The notes under the pieces are model-generated. The model did not search any database and was not told where the DNA came from. It saw only the letters and a list, made by a program, of their open reading frames with translations. Both the position numbers and the translations under genes were made by a program. This document shows, one piece after another, positions 17,585 through 26,579 of a stretch of 64,000 nt of DNA; the stretch's first letter is position 1, and each line of letters opens with the position of its first letter. Origin of the DNA: Olsenella profusa F0195 (lineage in GTDB: Bacteria; Actinomycetota; Coriobacteriia; Coriobacteriales; Atopobiaceae); NCBI RefSeq assembly GCF_000468755.1, contig NZ_AWEZ01000045.1, positions 186,001 through 250,000 of the forward strand, given 5' to 3'.

Positions 17585-18925
17585 CTAGGCGGAGCGTCGG
17601 CCTCGTGTCCGTCCGAGTATCGTGACCGTCTCCACATGGAAGGTCTGGGGGAAGAGGTCGACGGGCGTCACCGAGCGGGGCACGAATGCGCCCGCCCGCT
17701 CGAAGCGCCCGAGGTCACGTGCGAGCGTTGCCGGGTCGCAGGACACATAGGCGATGGCGCGTGCGGGCTGGCTCGAGAGCTTGGCCACGACATCGGCGGC
17801 CAGGCCTGCCCGTGGGGGATCGACCACGATGACGTCTGCATCGGTGTCGGGAAACTCGCGCCCGACGTCACCGCCCACGGCGTCCACGTTCCCAAGGTGC
17901 GCACCCTCGAGGTTGCGTCGGAGGTCACGTATGGCGGGGCCGTATGACTCGACGGCATTGACCCAGCCCACGCGACGCGCCAGGGGCAGCGTGAACGTGC
18001 CCGCACCAGCATAGAGGTCCATCGCCGCATCGTCCTCGCGAGGGGAGAGACCCGCGAGCACGAGGTCCATGAGCCTCTCCGCCCCCCGTGTGTTCACCTG
18101 GAAGAAGGAAGGTGCGCTTACGCGCATGCGCTCCTCGCCCACGAGCTCTCCCCAGGAGCCCTTGCCCCAGAGGCGCTCCACGCCCACGATGCGTCGCGCC
18201 TTGGCCGACCCCTTGGTGAGCACGCGCACGACGGAGGTGGCCCCGGTGCCTTCGTGCACCACCTTTGCCACCTGTGCGCGCGGGAAGGGCCCGGGCTCGG
18301 TCCAGAGCGCGACCTCGACCTCGCGCGTGCGCGCGGAGCTGCGGATGCCGATGCGCTCGAAGGAGAGCCGGTGTGAGTTGGCCAGGTAGGAGACGGCACC
18401 GGACACCGCCTTGGCAAGCTTGGCGGAATCCCCCTGCAGCAGGGGACATGCGCTCACCTTGACGACGTCCGTGCCGGCGCGGTCGTGCATCCCCATGAGC
18501 GCCCTGCCGTTCCTGTGCGCGAAGGCCAGCTCGACCTTGTTGCGGTAGCCCCAGGGCTCCGCCGGGGCGATGCAGGGGGCGACGAGCCTCTCCGCGCGCG
18601 CCGCGTCCATGTGCCCGATGCGCGTGAGCGCGTCCATCACGTTCGCGCGCTTGGCCTCAAGCTGGGCGCCATAGGCCATGTGGCCCCAGGGGCATCCACC
18701 GCAGACGTCCACAAGGGGGCAGGGGGCCTCGACGCGGCTGGGCGAGGGCTCGAGGATGCGCTCGGCGACTGCCCTGGAGAAGCTCCTGCCATCGTCCGTG
18801 GGGCGCGCCTCCACCACGTCACCGGGGATCGCTCCCGCTACGAACACGGTCTTGCCCTCCTCGGTGTGCCCTATGCAGTCCGCACCATAGGTGGCGCGCT
18901 CGATGGTGAGCCTCGAGGTGTCCAT
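17585..18925 (-). CDS. 23S rRNA (uracil-5-)-methyltransferase, RumA/RlmD family
   Basis: S-adenosylmethionine-dependent enzyme that methylates a uridine at C5 in 23S rRNA, or possibly tRNA. In 446 residues there is an N-terminal TRAM-like RNA-binding region (1-60), a [4Fe-4S] site formed by Cys69, Cys75, Cys78 and Cys160, the SAM motif MDLYAGAGTFTLPLA, and the catalytic Cys396 within SCDPATLARD. The ATG at 18925 follows GGGAGGGGG; the possible upstream extension does not match the family. Which uridine is modified (RlmC, RlmD or both) cannot be decided from sequence. Confidence 0.9.
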   Translation of the reverse strand: MDTSRLTIERATYGADCIGHTEEGKTVFVAGAIPGDVVEARPTDDGRSFSRAVAERILEPSPSRVEAPCPLVDVCGGCPWGHMAYGAQLEAKRANVMDALTRIGHMDAARAERLVAPCIAPAEPWGYRNKVELAFAHRNGRALMGMHDRAGTDVVKVSACPLLQGDSAKLAKAVSGAVSYLANSHRLSFERIGIRSSARTREVEVALWTEPGPFPRAQVAKVVHEGTGATSVVRVLTKGSAKARRIVGVERLWGKGSWGELVGEERMRVSAPSFFQVNTRGAERLMDLVLAGLSPREDDAAMDLYAGAGTFTLPLARRVGWVNAVESYGPAIRDLRRNLEGAHLGNVDAVGGDVGREFPDTDADVIVVDPPRAGLAADVVAKLSSQPARAIAYVSCDPATLARDLGRFERAGAFVPRSVTPVDLFPQTFHVETVTILGRTRGRRSA

Positions 18926-19025
18926 ACGCCCCCTCCCTGTCGGGCCGGCATGATCGGCCTTTGATTCTAACAGGCGCCGCGCCCCCGCCCCGTATGCATG
19001 ATGGGTGAGGCCGGGCAAACACACA

Positions 19026-19031
19026 TACAAT
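19026..19031 (+). promoter_or_regulatory. Possible arcA promoter -10 box
   Basis: TACAAT (5 of 6 to consensus) lies 46 bases before the arcA ATG. The expected -35 position matches poorly, so an activator such as an Arc-specific regulator may be needed. That last point is inference. Confidence 0.3.
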
Positions 19032-19077
19032 GGGGCAACGAGCAAGGCGTCTGCGACGAAGGTGAGAGGGGACGGGC

Positions 19078-20328
19078 ATGGCCAACCTGCTGTACGTGCA
19101 TAACGAGATCGGGCGTCTACAGAGGGTGCTTGTGCACAGGCCTGGCAGGGAGCTGCTCAACCTCATGCCGCGCGACCTCAACAGGCTGCTCTTCGATGAC
19201 ATTCCCTTCCTCGAGGTGGCACGCGAGGAGCACGACCAGTTTGTAGAGCTGCTGTGTGCCGAGGGGGCACAGGTGGTCTACCTGGAGGACCTGTGCGCCG
19301 AGGCACTTGATGCGGCGGGGTCGCGTGGCGAGTTCACCGACGCCTGGCTCGACGAGTCGGGTCTTAAGGGCGGGCGCGTGCGCGCCGCCGTGCACGAGTA
19401 CCTGGATGCCCTTCCCACGACGCGCGCCCTGGTGGATCGGTGCATCGCCGGCCTGCGCAAGAACGAGCTTGACCTGTCTGGTCATGCAGGCACGACGCTC
19501 GCGAGCATCGTTGGGTACGACCGGGACACCGAGACGGACCTCCTCATCGAGCCCATGCCAAACGCCTACTTCACGCGCGATCCCTTCGCCGTGGTGGGGA
19601 GGGGCGTTGCGCTCAACCACATGTACTCCAAGACCCGGCGTCGCGAGACGCTGCTGGGCAGGTTCGTCTTCCGGGATCACCCCGACTATCGCGATGCCCC
19701 GCTGTGGTATCGCCGCGACGCCACATACCACATGGAGGGTGGTGACATCCTCAACCTGGGGCCTCGCACGCTTGCCATCGGCATCTCCCAGCGCACCGAG
19801 GCAGCGGCCATCGACGACCTCGCCCAGCATATGCTCTGGGCGCTTGCCGAGCACTGCGAGATAGAGGCCATCTATGCCTTCAACATTCCGGTGTCGCGCG
19901 CATTCATGCATCTGGACACCGTGTTCACCCAGATAGACGTCGACAAGTTTACGGTGCATCCCGCGATTCTCGGCAACCTCCAGGTGTTCAGGCTCACGCG
20001 TGGCGTACGCCAGGGCGAGGTGCGCATCGAGGAGATGAACGATCACCTGGAGCGCGTGCTCGCCCACGCGTTGGGGCTCGACTGCGTCACGCTCATCAGA
20101 TGCGGTGGGGGAGACCCGGTAGCCGCGGCGCGCGAGCAGTGGAACGATGGCTCCAACACCCTGGCGGTCGCACCGGGGCGCATCTGCGTCTACCAGCGAA
20201 ACACCGTCACGAACGAGGCGCTGTACAGGGCCGGGCTCGAGCTGATCGAGGTGCCCTCGGCCGAGCTCTCGCGGGGCAGGGGCGGCCCACGCTGCATGAG
20301 CATGCCGCTGGCGCGCGCGGACGTCTGA
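19078..20328 (+). CDS. arcA: Arginine deiminase
   Basis: Hydrolyses L-arginine to citrulline and ammonia, the first step of the arginine deiminase pathway. The 416-residue product has the full active-site set: [26 protein letters not shown], and the nucleophile Cys406 in GGPRCMSMP close to the C-terminus. arcB follows after 122 bases containing a terminator-like hairpin. Neither a catabolic carbamate kinase (arcC) nor an arginine/ornithine antiporter (arcD) is in the window. Confidence 0.97.
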   Translation: MANLLYVHNEIGRLQRVLVHRPGRELLNLMPRDLNRLLFDDIPFLEVAREEHDQFVELLCAEGAQVVYLEDLCAEALDAAGSRGEFTDAWLDESGLKGGRVRAAVHEYLDALPTTRALVDRCIAGLRKNELDLSGHAGTTLASIVGYDRDTETDLLIEPMPNAYFTRDPFAVVGRGVALNHMYSKTRRRETLLGRFVFRDHPDYRDAPLWYRRDATYHMEGGDILNLGPRTLAIGISQRTEAAAIDDLAQHMLWALAEHCEIEAIYAFNIPVSRAFMHLDTVFTQIDVDKFTVHPAILGNLQVFRLTRGVRQGEVRIEEMNDHLERVLAHALGLDCVTLIRCGGGDPVAAAREQWNDGSNTLAVAPGRICVYQRNTVTNEALYRAGLELIEVPSAELSRGRGGPRCMSMPLARADV

Positions 20329-20350
20329 GCACCAGGGGACGGCCACCCGA

Positions 20351-20382
20351 ACGTCACCCTCAGGCGGAGGGAACGTCCTTTT
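20351..20382 (+). terminator. Terminator-like hairpin between arcA and arcB
   Basis: The segment ACGT-CA-CCCTC / loop AGGCG / GAGGG-A-ACGT (20351-20376) forms an interrupted stem and is followed by CCTTTT. It could end or attenuate the arcA transcript before arcB. Confidence 0.42.
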
Positions 20383-20450
20383 GGGTGCATACTGAGCATC
20401 TATCGGCATGCGAGCGACGGCGGTCGCTTCACAGGATGGGAGGCTATCAT

Positions 20451-21443
20451 ATGGGCGTGAAACTCACGGGACGCAGCTTCCTCAAGCTGCTGGACTTCTC
20501 CACGGCGGAGATAGAGTACCTGCTCGACCTTTCTGCTGACCTCAAGCGCATGAAGCGAGCGGGCGAGCCCCATCGCTGTCTCGAGGGCAGGAACGTGGCC
20601 CTCATCTTCGAGAAGACGTCCACACGAACGCGGTGCTCCTTCGAGGTCGCTGCCCATGACCTTGGCATGGGCAGCGTGTGCCTTGACCCCGCGGGATCGC
20701 AGATCGGTCACAAGGAGTCCATCGCCGACACGGCTCGGGTGCTGGGGCGCATGTTTGATGGCATCGAGTATCGTGGCTTCGAGCAGGCGACGGTCGAGGA
20801 GCTGGCCGCATATGCCGGCGTCCCCGTGTGGAATGGCCTCACGAACGAGTTCCACCCAACCCAGATGCTTGCGGACATGCTCACCATGCGCGAGAGCCTT
20901 GGCGAGTTGTGCGGTCGCACGCTCGCCTTCATGGGGGATGCGGGCAACAACGTGGGCAACTCGCTCATGGTGGCCTGTGCCAAGCTGGGCGTGAACTTCG
21001 TGGCATGTGGTCCCCAGCAGAGCATGCCCACACCGGAGCTGGTGGCCACCTGCCAGGCGATCGCACGGGAGCAGGGCAGCGCCATCCTGCTCACGCAGGA
21101 CGTCCATGAGGGCGTGCGCGATGCCGATGCCATCTACACTGACATCTGGGTGTCCATGGGCGAGCCGGACGAGCTCTATGCCGAGCGCATCCCCCTCATG
21201 GAGCCCTACCGCGTGACCGCCGATGTCATGGCGCAGGCGCACGATGGGTGCATCTTCCTGCACTGCCTGCCGGCGTTTCATGACACCAGGACCACGAAGG
21301 GTGCCGAGGTGGCCAAGAGGTTTGGCATCACCGAGATGGAGGTCACCGACGAGGTCTTCGAGTCCCGTGCGTCCAAGGTCTTCGATGAGGCGGAGAATCG
21401 CATGCACACCATCAAGGCCGTGATGTGTGCGACGCTCACGTAG
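20451..21443 (+). CDS. arcB: Ornithine carbamoyltransferase
   Basis: In the deiminase pathway it phosphorolyses citrulline to ornithine and carbamoyl phosphate; the biosynthetic direction is the reverse. The 330-residue protein has the carbamoyl-phosphate motif STRTR at 57-61, HPTQ near 136 and HCLPAFHD near 273. The ATG at 20451 is chosen because GGGAGG lies 7 bases before it; the ATG at 20436 would put that site inside the gene. Position behind arcA points to the catabolic role. The argF/arcB distinction rests on context only. Confidence 0.94.
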   Translation: MGVKLTGRSFLKLLDFSTAEIEYLLDLSADLKRMKRAGEPHRCLEGRNVALIFEKTSTRTRCSFEVAAHDLGMGSVCLDPAGSQIGHKESIADTARVLGRMFDGIEYRGFEQATVEELAAYAGVPVWNGLTNEFHPTQMLADMLTMRESLGELCGRTLAFMGDAGNNVGNSLMVACAKLGVNFVACGPQQSMPTPELVATCQAIAREQGSAILLTQDVHEGVRDADAIYTDIWVSMGEPDELYAERIPLMEPYRVTADVMAQAHDGCIFLHCLPAFHDTRTTKGAEVAKRFGITEMEVTDEVFESRASKVFDEAENRMHTIKAVMCATLT

Positions 21444-21787
21444 GCGCGGCCTAAGGCATGTGCTGCCCTGCGGGTTCCTCTCGGATGCGGGCGCGCATGG
21501 CCGTATATATAAACAAAGATATAAATATTTTATTATCATGTAGCAGGCATTTACTGAACAATATGATAATGCGTTTAGAAAAACTCCTGTTAAACGGATT
21601 GAATCCGTTCATAACTGTTTTATTACCGTTCACAGTACTCGTTCAACTTCTCCAGTGACGATAAGAAGAGAATCCTCTCAAGGGAATGCGTCCCGGCATG
21701 GGTCGGATTGATGGCGCACTGACGGATGTCATACGGGCAATGCGCCAATGGGCCTTGCGCGAGCAGGGAATAGAAGGGGGTCTCGTC
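21444..21787 (+). promoter_or_regulatory. AT-rich regulatory spacer before the sugar importer operon
   Basis: This 344-base gap holds no convincing gene. About 21500-21660 is strikingly AT-rich compared with its surroundings, including TATATAAA near 21505 and several -10-like boxes (TATTAT at 21531, GATAAT at 21565). A perfect 17-bp palindrome, AACGGATT-G-AATCCGTT, lies at 21593-21609. The heptamer CCGTTCA recurs at 21605 and 21626 (21 bp apart), and CGTTCA occurs again at 21640. These look like regulator sites for the downstream operon. The regulator is unknown; the nearby LacI protein is one candidate. Confidence 0.5.
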
Positions 21788-22972
21788 ATGAGCAGTCTGT
21801 CTAGGCGCAACTTCGTCAAGTTTTGGAGCGTTGCGGGAGCCGGCCTCGGGGTGGCATCGTTGCTGACCGCCTGCGGCGGCACGGGCTCTGGTGGCTCCGG
21901 CGAGGGCGGGAAGATCAAGATTGGCGTCTCCACCTGGAGCTCCACGGATGCGCTTGGCTCCCTGTCCGTCGACATCATCAAGAAGGCCGCCGACGTCTTG
22001 GGCGTCGAGACCACGATCGTCGACCAGGGCCACGTCTCCGAGCAGGTTACCGCCTCCGCCGAGACGCTTGCCGCGGCGGGCTGCGACGGCATCGTCATCT
22101 GCAACTCCGCAGACTCCGAGATGACTTCCGTCATCAACACCTGCAACGAGAACGAGATGTACGTCACGCAGTTCTATCGCATGATCTCCAAGGATGCCTC
22201 TCCCGATGTGTACAAGGCGGCACAGGACTCCAAGTACTACGTGGGCGCCGTCCATGAGGACGAGGTGCTCAATGGCAAGACGCTCATGGGCCTCCTGACC
22301 GAGAAGGGCGGCCCCAACGGCACCGGTGCCCGCACCATCTGCCTCGAGGGCTGGACGGTTGGCGACGCTACGTTCCAACTGCGCTGGCAGGGCTACAAGG
22401 AGGGTCTCGACGAGTGGAACGACACCCATCCCGACGATCGGGCCACGATGACCGAGCCCGTCTACGCCAACACGTCCTCCGCCGAGGGCGCCAAGGTCAC
22501 CGAGCAGTTCGTCAACACCTACCCCACCATGGACGGCCTCATCGTCGCCGGCGGGGGTGGGGATCCTCTGGTTGGCTCCATCGGCCAGCTTGCCAACATG
22601 GGCAGAACCGGCCAGATCTCCGTCGTGTCGACGGACTTCCTCTCCGACCTCGCCGACCAGCTCGAGAGCGGTGGCATCTTCGCCGAGTCCGGCGGCCACT
22701 TCTGTGATCCCCTCTATGCGTTTTTGCTCACATACCAGGCCTGCAAGGGTAAGCTCGCCAAAAAGGAGGGCGAGTTTGGTGCCGAGATCAAGTTCCCCTA
22801 TGTGTACGTCTCCAGCGTTGACGAGTACCACGAGTACGAGAAGTACTTCGTTGACGCCGCGCCCTACTCCGACGACGAGATCAAGCAGCTCGCGGACATG
22901 GGCTTCGACGACCTCAACAAGTGGGCCACGACCCTCAGCATCGATGACGTCAGGGAGCGTCATGGCGCATGA
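21788..22972 (+). CDS. Sugar ABC transporter substrate-binding lipoprotein (ribose/arabinose-type, periplasmic-binding fold)
   Basis: Surface-anchored sugar receptor of 394 residues. The N-terminus shows a twin-arginine-like SRRNF at residues 5-9 and a lipobox ending at Cys29 (LLTAC), then a Gly/Ser linker. The mature protein begins IKIGVSTWSSTDALGS, as in the Peripla_BP_4 family of ribose, galactose and autoinducer-2 receptors. The ATG at 21788 follows AAGGGGGT and starts at the signal peptide. It heads an operon with two permeases, a double-domain ATPase, L-arabinose isomerase and a sugar kinase, which makes L-arabinose or a related pentose the likely ligand. Confidence 0.87.
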   Translation: MSSLSRRNFVKFWSVAGAGLGVASLLTACGGTGSGGSGEGGKIKIGVSTWSSTDALGSLSVDIIKKAADVLGVETTIVDQGHVSEQVTASAETLAAAGCDGIVICNSADSEMTSVINTCNENEMYVTQFYRMISKDASPDVYKAAQDSKYYVGAVHEDEVLNGKTLMGLLTEKGGPNGTGARTICLEGWTVGDATFQLRWQGYKEGLDEWNDTHPDDRATMTEPVYANTSSAEGAKVTEQFVNTYPTMDGLIVAGGGGDPLVGSIGQLANMGRTGQISVVSTDFLSDLADQLESGGIFAESGGHFCDPLYAFLLTYQACKGKLAKKEGEFGAEIKFPYVYVSSVDEYHEYEKYFVDAAPYSDDEIKQLADMGFDDLNKWATTLSIDDVRERHGA

Positions 22973-23074
22973 CACATCCCTGCCGTTCCCTTGGGGGCAT
23001 GCGGGGCGAGAGGGAGTCCACATGGTTCCCGTCTGGGCGCTCTCTCGCATATCCACCAGGTGAGAGGATTATTG

Positions 23075-24025
23075 ATGCAAACGTCGCTCAAAAGGCCGCG
23101 GCAGAGCCAGTGGCATGGCGTGGGGTTGCTGCTTCTCATTGCGCTTCTGCTTTGGGTCGTCTTCAAGGTCGCCGCGCCGGATACGTTTGGTGCGCCCGAC
23201 AAGCTCATGTCATACCTCCAGTCGGCCCTCATCTACGCCATCGGTGGCTGTGGTCTGTACTTTATCTGCGTCATGGGCCTCTTCGACTTCTCGATCGGCT
23301 CGATGCTCGTACTCTCCGAGCTGCTGGCCATCGCCTTCATTCCCCAGCTGGGATGGGTGGCCATCATCGTCATCCCCATCCTGACCGGTCTCGTCCTAGG
23401 CACCCTCAACGGGCTGGCATACATCAAGATGCATATCCCCTCGATCATCGTCACGACGGGCCTCTCGCTCATCTATGAGAGCCTCTCGGTGTGGGTCGCC
23501 AACATCAACGGCACCCGCCTTTCCGACTCATTCAAGCTCTTTGGCGCCTACCCCTGGAACCTGATCGTGGCCGTCGCTGCCTATCTGCTGTGTTGGTTCA
23601 TCCTCAAGTACACCAAGGTGGGCACCTACACCAACGCCATTGGCGCCAACGAGCTCGTCGCAAGGAACATGGGCGTCGATGTGGATCGCTACAAGGCGAT
23701 CGCCTTCATGCTGTGCGGTACCTTCATGGGCATCATGTCCATCCTGTACCTGGGCTACGGTACGGCACAGACCCCACTGACGGGCATGCTCTCCCAGGCG
23801 CTCAACTTCCAGCCGCTCATGGGCACGTTCTTCGGCCTCGCATTCAGGAAGTACGGGCACCCCGTGATCTCCATCCTCATCGGCGAGTACATCGTGGCCA
23901 TGATCTTTGCGGGCTTCGTCGCGCTTGGCATGCCCACCACCGTCAACAACATCGTGACCGGCGCCACGCTCCTGGTCATCGTCACGCTCACCACCAGGCG
24001 CCGCAACGGCGCCGTCGTCAAGTAG
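23075..24025 (+). CDS. Sugar ABC transporter permease, first (RbsC/AraH family)
   Basis: Membrane channel subunit of 316 residues with multiple hydrophobic spans beginning at GVGLLLLIALLLWVVF. The family-typical VMGLFDFSIGSM lies in the first half and GANELVARNMGVDVDRYK in the cytosolic loop. The ATG at 23075 follows GAGAGG; an upstream in-frame extension to 22991 is not hydrophobic and lacks a ribosome site. It pairs with the second permease encoded after the ATPase gene. The gap to the receptor gene is 102 bases. Confidence 0.9.
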   Translation: MQTSLKRPRQSQWHGVGLLLLIALLLWVVFKVAAPDTFGAPDKLMSYLQSALIYAIGGCGLYFICVMGLFDFSIGSMLVLSELLAIAFIPQLGWVAIIVIPILTGLVLGTLNGLAYIKMHIPSIIVTTGLSLIYESLSVWVANINGTRLSDSFKLFGAYPWNLIVAVAAYLLCWFILKYTKVGTYTNAIGANELVARNMGVDVDRYKAIAFMLCGTFMGIMSILYLGYGTAQTPLTGMLSQALNFQPLMGTFFGLAFRKYGHPVISILIGEYIVAMIFAGFVALGMPTTVNNIVTGATLLVIVTLTTRRRNGAVVK

Positions 24026-24041
24026 GAGGGGAGGACGCATC

Positions 24042-25535
24042 ATGGCACACGACATCATGCTTCGTGCGGTGGGCATCGACAGGCGGTTTGGCCCCACCCA
24101 TGCCGTGGATCACGTCTCCCTTGACTTCCACAAGGGAGAGATCCACGCGCTCATCGGTGAGAACGGTTCCGGCAAGTCCACGTTCACGAACATGCTCACG
24201 GGCATCATCCCCATCGGGGAGGGCAGCTTCGAGCTGGACGGGGAGAGGATCGCCCCCAAGAACCAGGTTGACGCGAACCATCACGGTGCCGCCGTCATCG
24301 TTCAGGAGCAGGGCACCCTCGACGGCCTGACCGTGGCCGAGAACATGTTCTTGGGCGACGAGGGACAGTTCATGAAGGGTGGCATCAAGAACGCCGCCGC
24401 CATGCTCAAAAGGGCCCAGGAGCTGCTCGACGACTATGGGCTGAGCCACATACGGGCAGCCGACCCCATCGAGCACTACGCGTTCGAGGACCGCAAGCTC
24501 GTCGAGATCGTGAAGTCCACCTGGTTCAAGCCCAAGGTGCTCGTCGTGGACGAGACGACGACGGCCCTCAGCCAGAACGGCCGCCACAAGCTCTTCGACA
24601 TCATGAACTCCATCCGTGACGATGGCCGTACGGTCATCTTCATCAGCCATGACATGACCGAGGTCCTGGCGATGTCCGACACGATCTCCATCCTGCGCGA
24701 TGGGGAGTTCGTCAAGACCGTGTCGGCCAGGGACGTCACCGAGGACGACCTCAAGACCCTCATGGTCGGTCGCCGGATGAGCGCTCATTACTATCGAGAG
24801 GACTATGGCGAGTCCCTGGCGAGCGACGTGGCGCTCTCGATGCGCAACGTGAGCGTCCCCGGCGAGCTCGAGGACGTCTCGCTCGATCTGCACAGGGGAG
24901 AGATCCTGGGCATCGGCGGCCTCTCCGAGTGCGGCATGCACGAGGTCGGCAAGGCGCTCTTTGGTGCCTCCTATGACCGCAGCGGCGAGGTCACGCTCGC
25001 AGACGGCACACCGGTCGACGGCATCGACACTGCCATCGACCACTCCATCGCCTATGCCTCCAAGGACCGTGACAACGAGTCTCTGCTCATCGCCGACACC
25101 ATTCAGGACAACATCACGCTGCCCTCCCTACGCAAGATGGGGCTGCCCCTCCTTGGCACGCGGCAGCGCGCGTTCGCCGAGAGGTATGCCAGGGAGATGT
25201 CGGTCAAGATGGTGGACGTGAGCCAGTTCGTCTCGGCGCTCTCGGGTGGCAACAGGCAGAAGGTGGTCCTTGCCCGCTGGCTGGGCGCCGAGTCCGACGT
25301 CCTCCTGCTCGACTCTCCCACGCGCGGCATAGACATCAAGGTCAAGGCCGACATATACGACCTGCTCGACCAGATGCGCAGGGAGGGCAAGGCCATCCTC
25401 GTGATCTCCGAGGAGATCATGGAGCTCATCGGCATGTGCGATCGCATTCTCGTGATGAGGGACCACAGGGTCGCCGGCGAGCTCGCGCGCTCCAAGGACA
25501 TGACCGAGCAAGACCTCATCTCCCTGATGGTTTAG
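24042..25535 (+). CDS. Sugar ABC transporter ATP-binding protein, two ATPase domains (RbsA/MglA/AraG family)
   Basis: Energises sugar import. The 497-residue protein contains two ABC domains in tandem. Domain 1 has Walker A GENGSGKST near residues 41-49. Domain 2 has the weakened first motif usual for this family (GGLSECGMHEVGKALFG), while its signature LSGGNRQK and the following Walker B region (LLLDSPTRGID) are kept. The domain-1 signature region is also diverged (FEDRKLVEIVK). It lies 16 bases after the first permease gene and 12 bases before the second. Confidence 0.93.
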   Translation: MAHDIMLRAVGIDRRFGPTHAVDHVSLDFHKGEIHALIGENGSGKSTFTNMLTGIIPIGEGSFELDGERIAPKNQVDANHHGAAVIVQEQGTLDGLTVAENMFLGDEGQFMKGGIKNAAAMLKRAQELLDDYGLSHIRAADPIEHYAFEDRKLVEIVKSTWFKPKVLVVDETTTALSQNGRHKLFDIMNSIRDDGRTVIFISHDMTEVLAMSDTISILRDGEFVKTVSARDVTEDDLKTLMVGRRMSAHYYREDYGESLASDVALSMRNVSVPGELEDVSLDLHRGEILGIGGLSECGMHEVGKALFGASYDRSGEVTLADGTPVDGIDTAIDHSIAYASKDRDNESLLIADTIQDNITLPSLRKMGLPLLGTRQRAFAERYAREMSVKMVDVSQFVSALSGGNRQKVVLARWLGAESDVLLLDSPTRGIDIKVKADIYDLLDQMRREGKAILVISEEIMELIGMCDRILVMRDHRVAGELARSKDMTEQDLISLMV

Positions 25536-25547
25536 GAGGCACACGAG

Positions 25548-26537
25548 ATGACTGACACCAAGACCGCCTCGGTGACCGTCGCCGGGGACCCCCAGGACGG
25601 CAAGGGGGGCATCCTCTCGCGGATCAACGTCCGTTCCGTCCTGCCGCTGTTGGGCTTTCTGCTCATCCTCGGATTCTTTGCCGTGGCGACGGGGGGTTCC
25701 ATCGTTCATCCCAAGAACGTGAGGCTCATCCTCAACTCGACCTATGCGCTCATGATCGCCTCCATCGGCGTGTTCATGATCATGTCCATGGGATCGCTCG
25801 ACTTCTCACAGGGCTCCATGATCGGCGTGTCCTGCATCGTGGTGTGCACGCTGTCCAACGTCAACCCAATCCTTGCCGTCGTGGGTGGCGTGGCGACCGG
25901 TGCTCTCATCGGCGCCGTCAACGCCTACTTCCACGTGCGTCGCCAGATAGCATCGTTCATCGTCACGATCTGCACCATGTTCCTGCTTCGTGGCGTGGTC
26001 GCCTTCCTGACGACGAACTCGCCCGCTCAGGGCGCTGGCTACCTGCAGAGCCAACTCAATGACCCCACGCTGCTCCTGGCAATCACCATCGGCTGCCTCG
26101 TGGTCTTCTACCTGGCCTTTACCTTCACCCCCCTGGGGGCCAGCCTCAAGGCCATCGGTGCTGGACAGACCGCCGCACGCTTTGCGGGTGTCAATGTGCC
26201 GCGCACCAAGGCCCTCGTCTACATCGCCGCGGGTGCCATCACCGGCTTCGCGGCGTTCGTCCTCGCCATTCGCAACGGCTCGGTGACCGCCACAGGCGGC
26301 AGCATGATGGAGACGCAGATAATGCTGGCATTGGTGCTGGGTGGTCTGCCCATCTCGGGTGGTGCGAAGGTACGTTTCTCCAACATCGTCGTCGGTGTCC
26401 TCACATACTGCATCCTCGACCGTGGCCTGTCGATGATGGGGCTTGAGGCGGCCCCCAAGCAGCTCGTCATGGGCATCGTCTTTCTGGTGTTTCTTGCCCT
26501 CTTCTCCGATCGCGAGGCCAACCAGGTCATCAAGTAG
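25548..26537 (+). CDS. Sugar ABC transporter permease, second (RbsC/AraH family)
   Basis: Second membrane subunit, 329 residues, with a 35-residue cytosolic start followed by spans beginning LPLLGFLLILGFFAVAT. It has the family motifs MSMGSLDFSQGSM and GAGQTAARFAGVNVPRTK. It and the first permease are only distantly alike, so the channel is likely a heterodimer. AGGAGG lies close to the ATG. The isomerase gene follows after 42 bases. Confidence 0.9.
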   Translation: MTDTKTASVTVAGDPQDGKGGILSRINVRSVLPLLGFLLILGFFAVATGGSIVHPKNVRLILNSTYALMIASIGVFMIMSMGSLDFSQGSMIGVSCIVVCTLSNVNPILAVVGGVATGALIGAVNAYFHVRRQIASFIVTICTMFLLRGVVAFLTTNSPAQGAGYLQSQLNDPTLLLAITIGCLVVFYLAFTFTPLGASLKAIGAGQTAARFAGVNVPRTKALVYIAAGAITGFAAFVLAIRNGSVTATGGSMMETQIMLALVLGGLPISGGAKVRFSNIVVGVLTYCILDRGLSMMGLEAAPKQLVMGIVFLVFLALFSDREANQVIK

Positions 26538-26579
26538 CCATCTTTCAATCGTACACGTATGTCACTAGGAGGTATTGTC

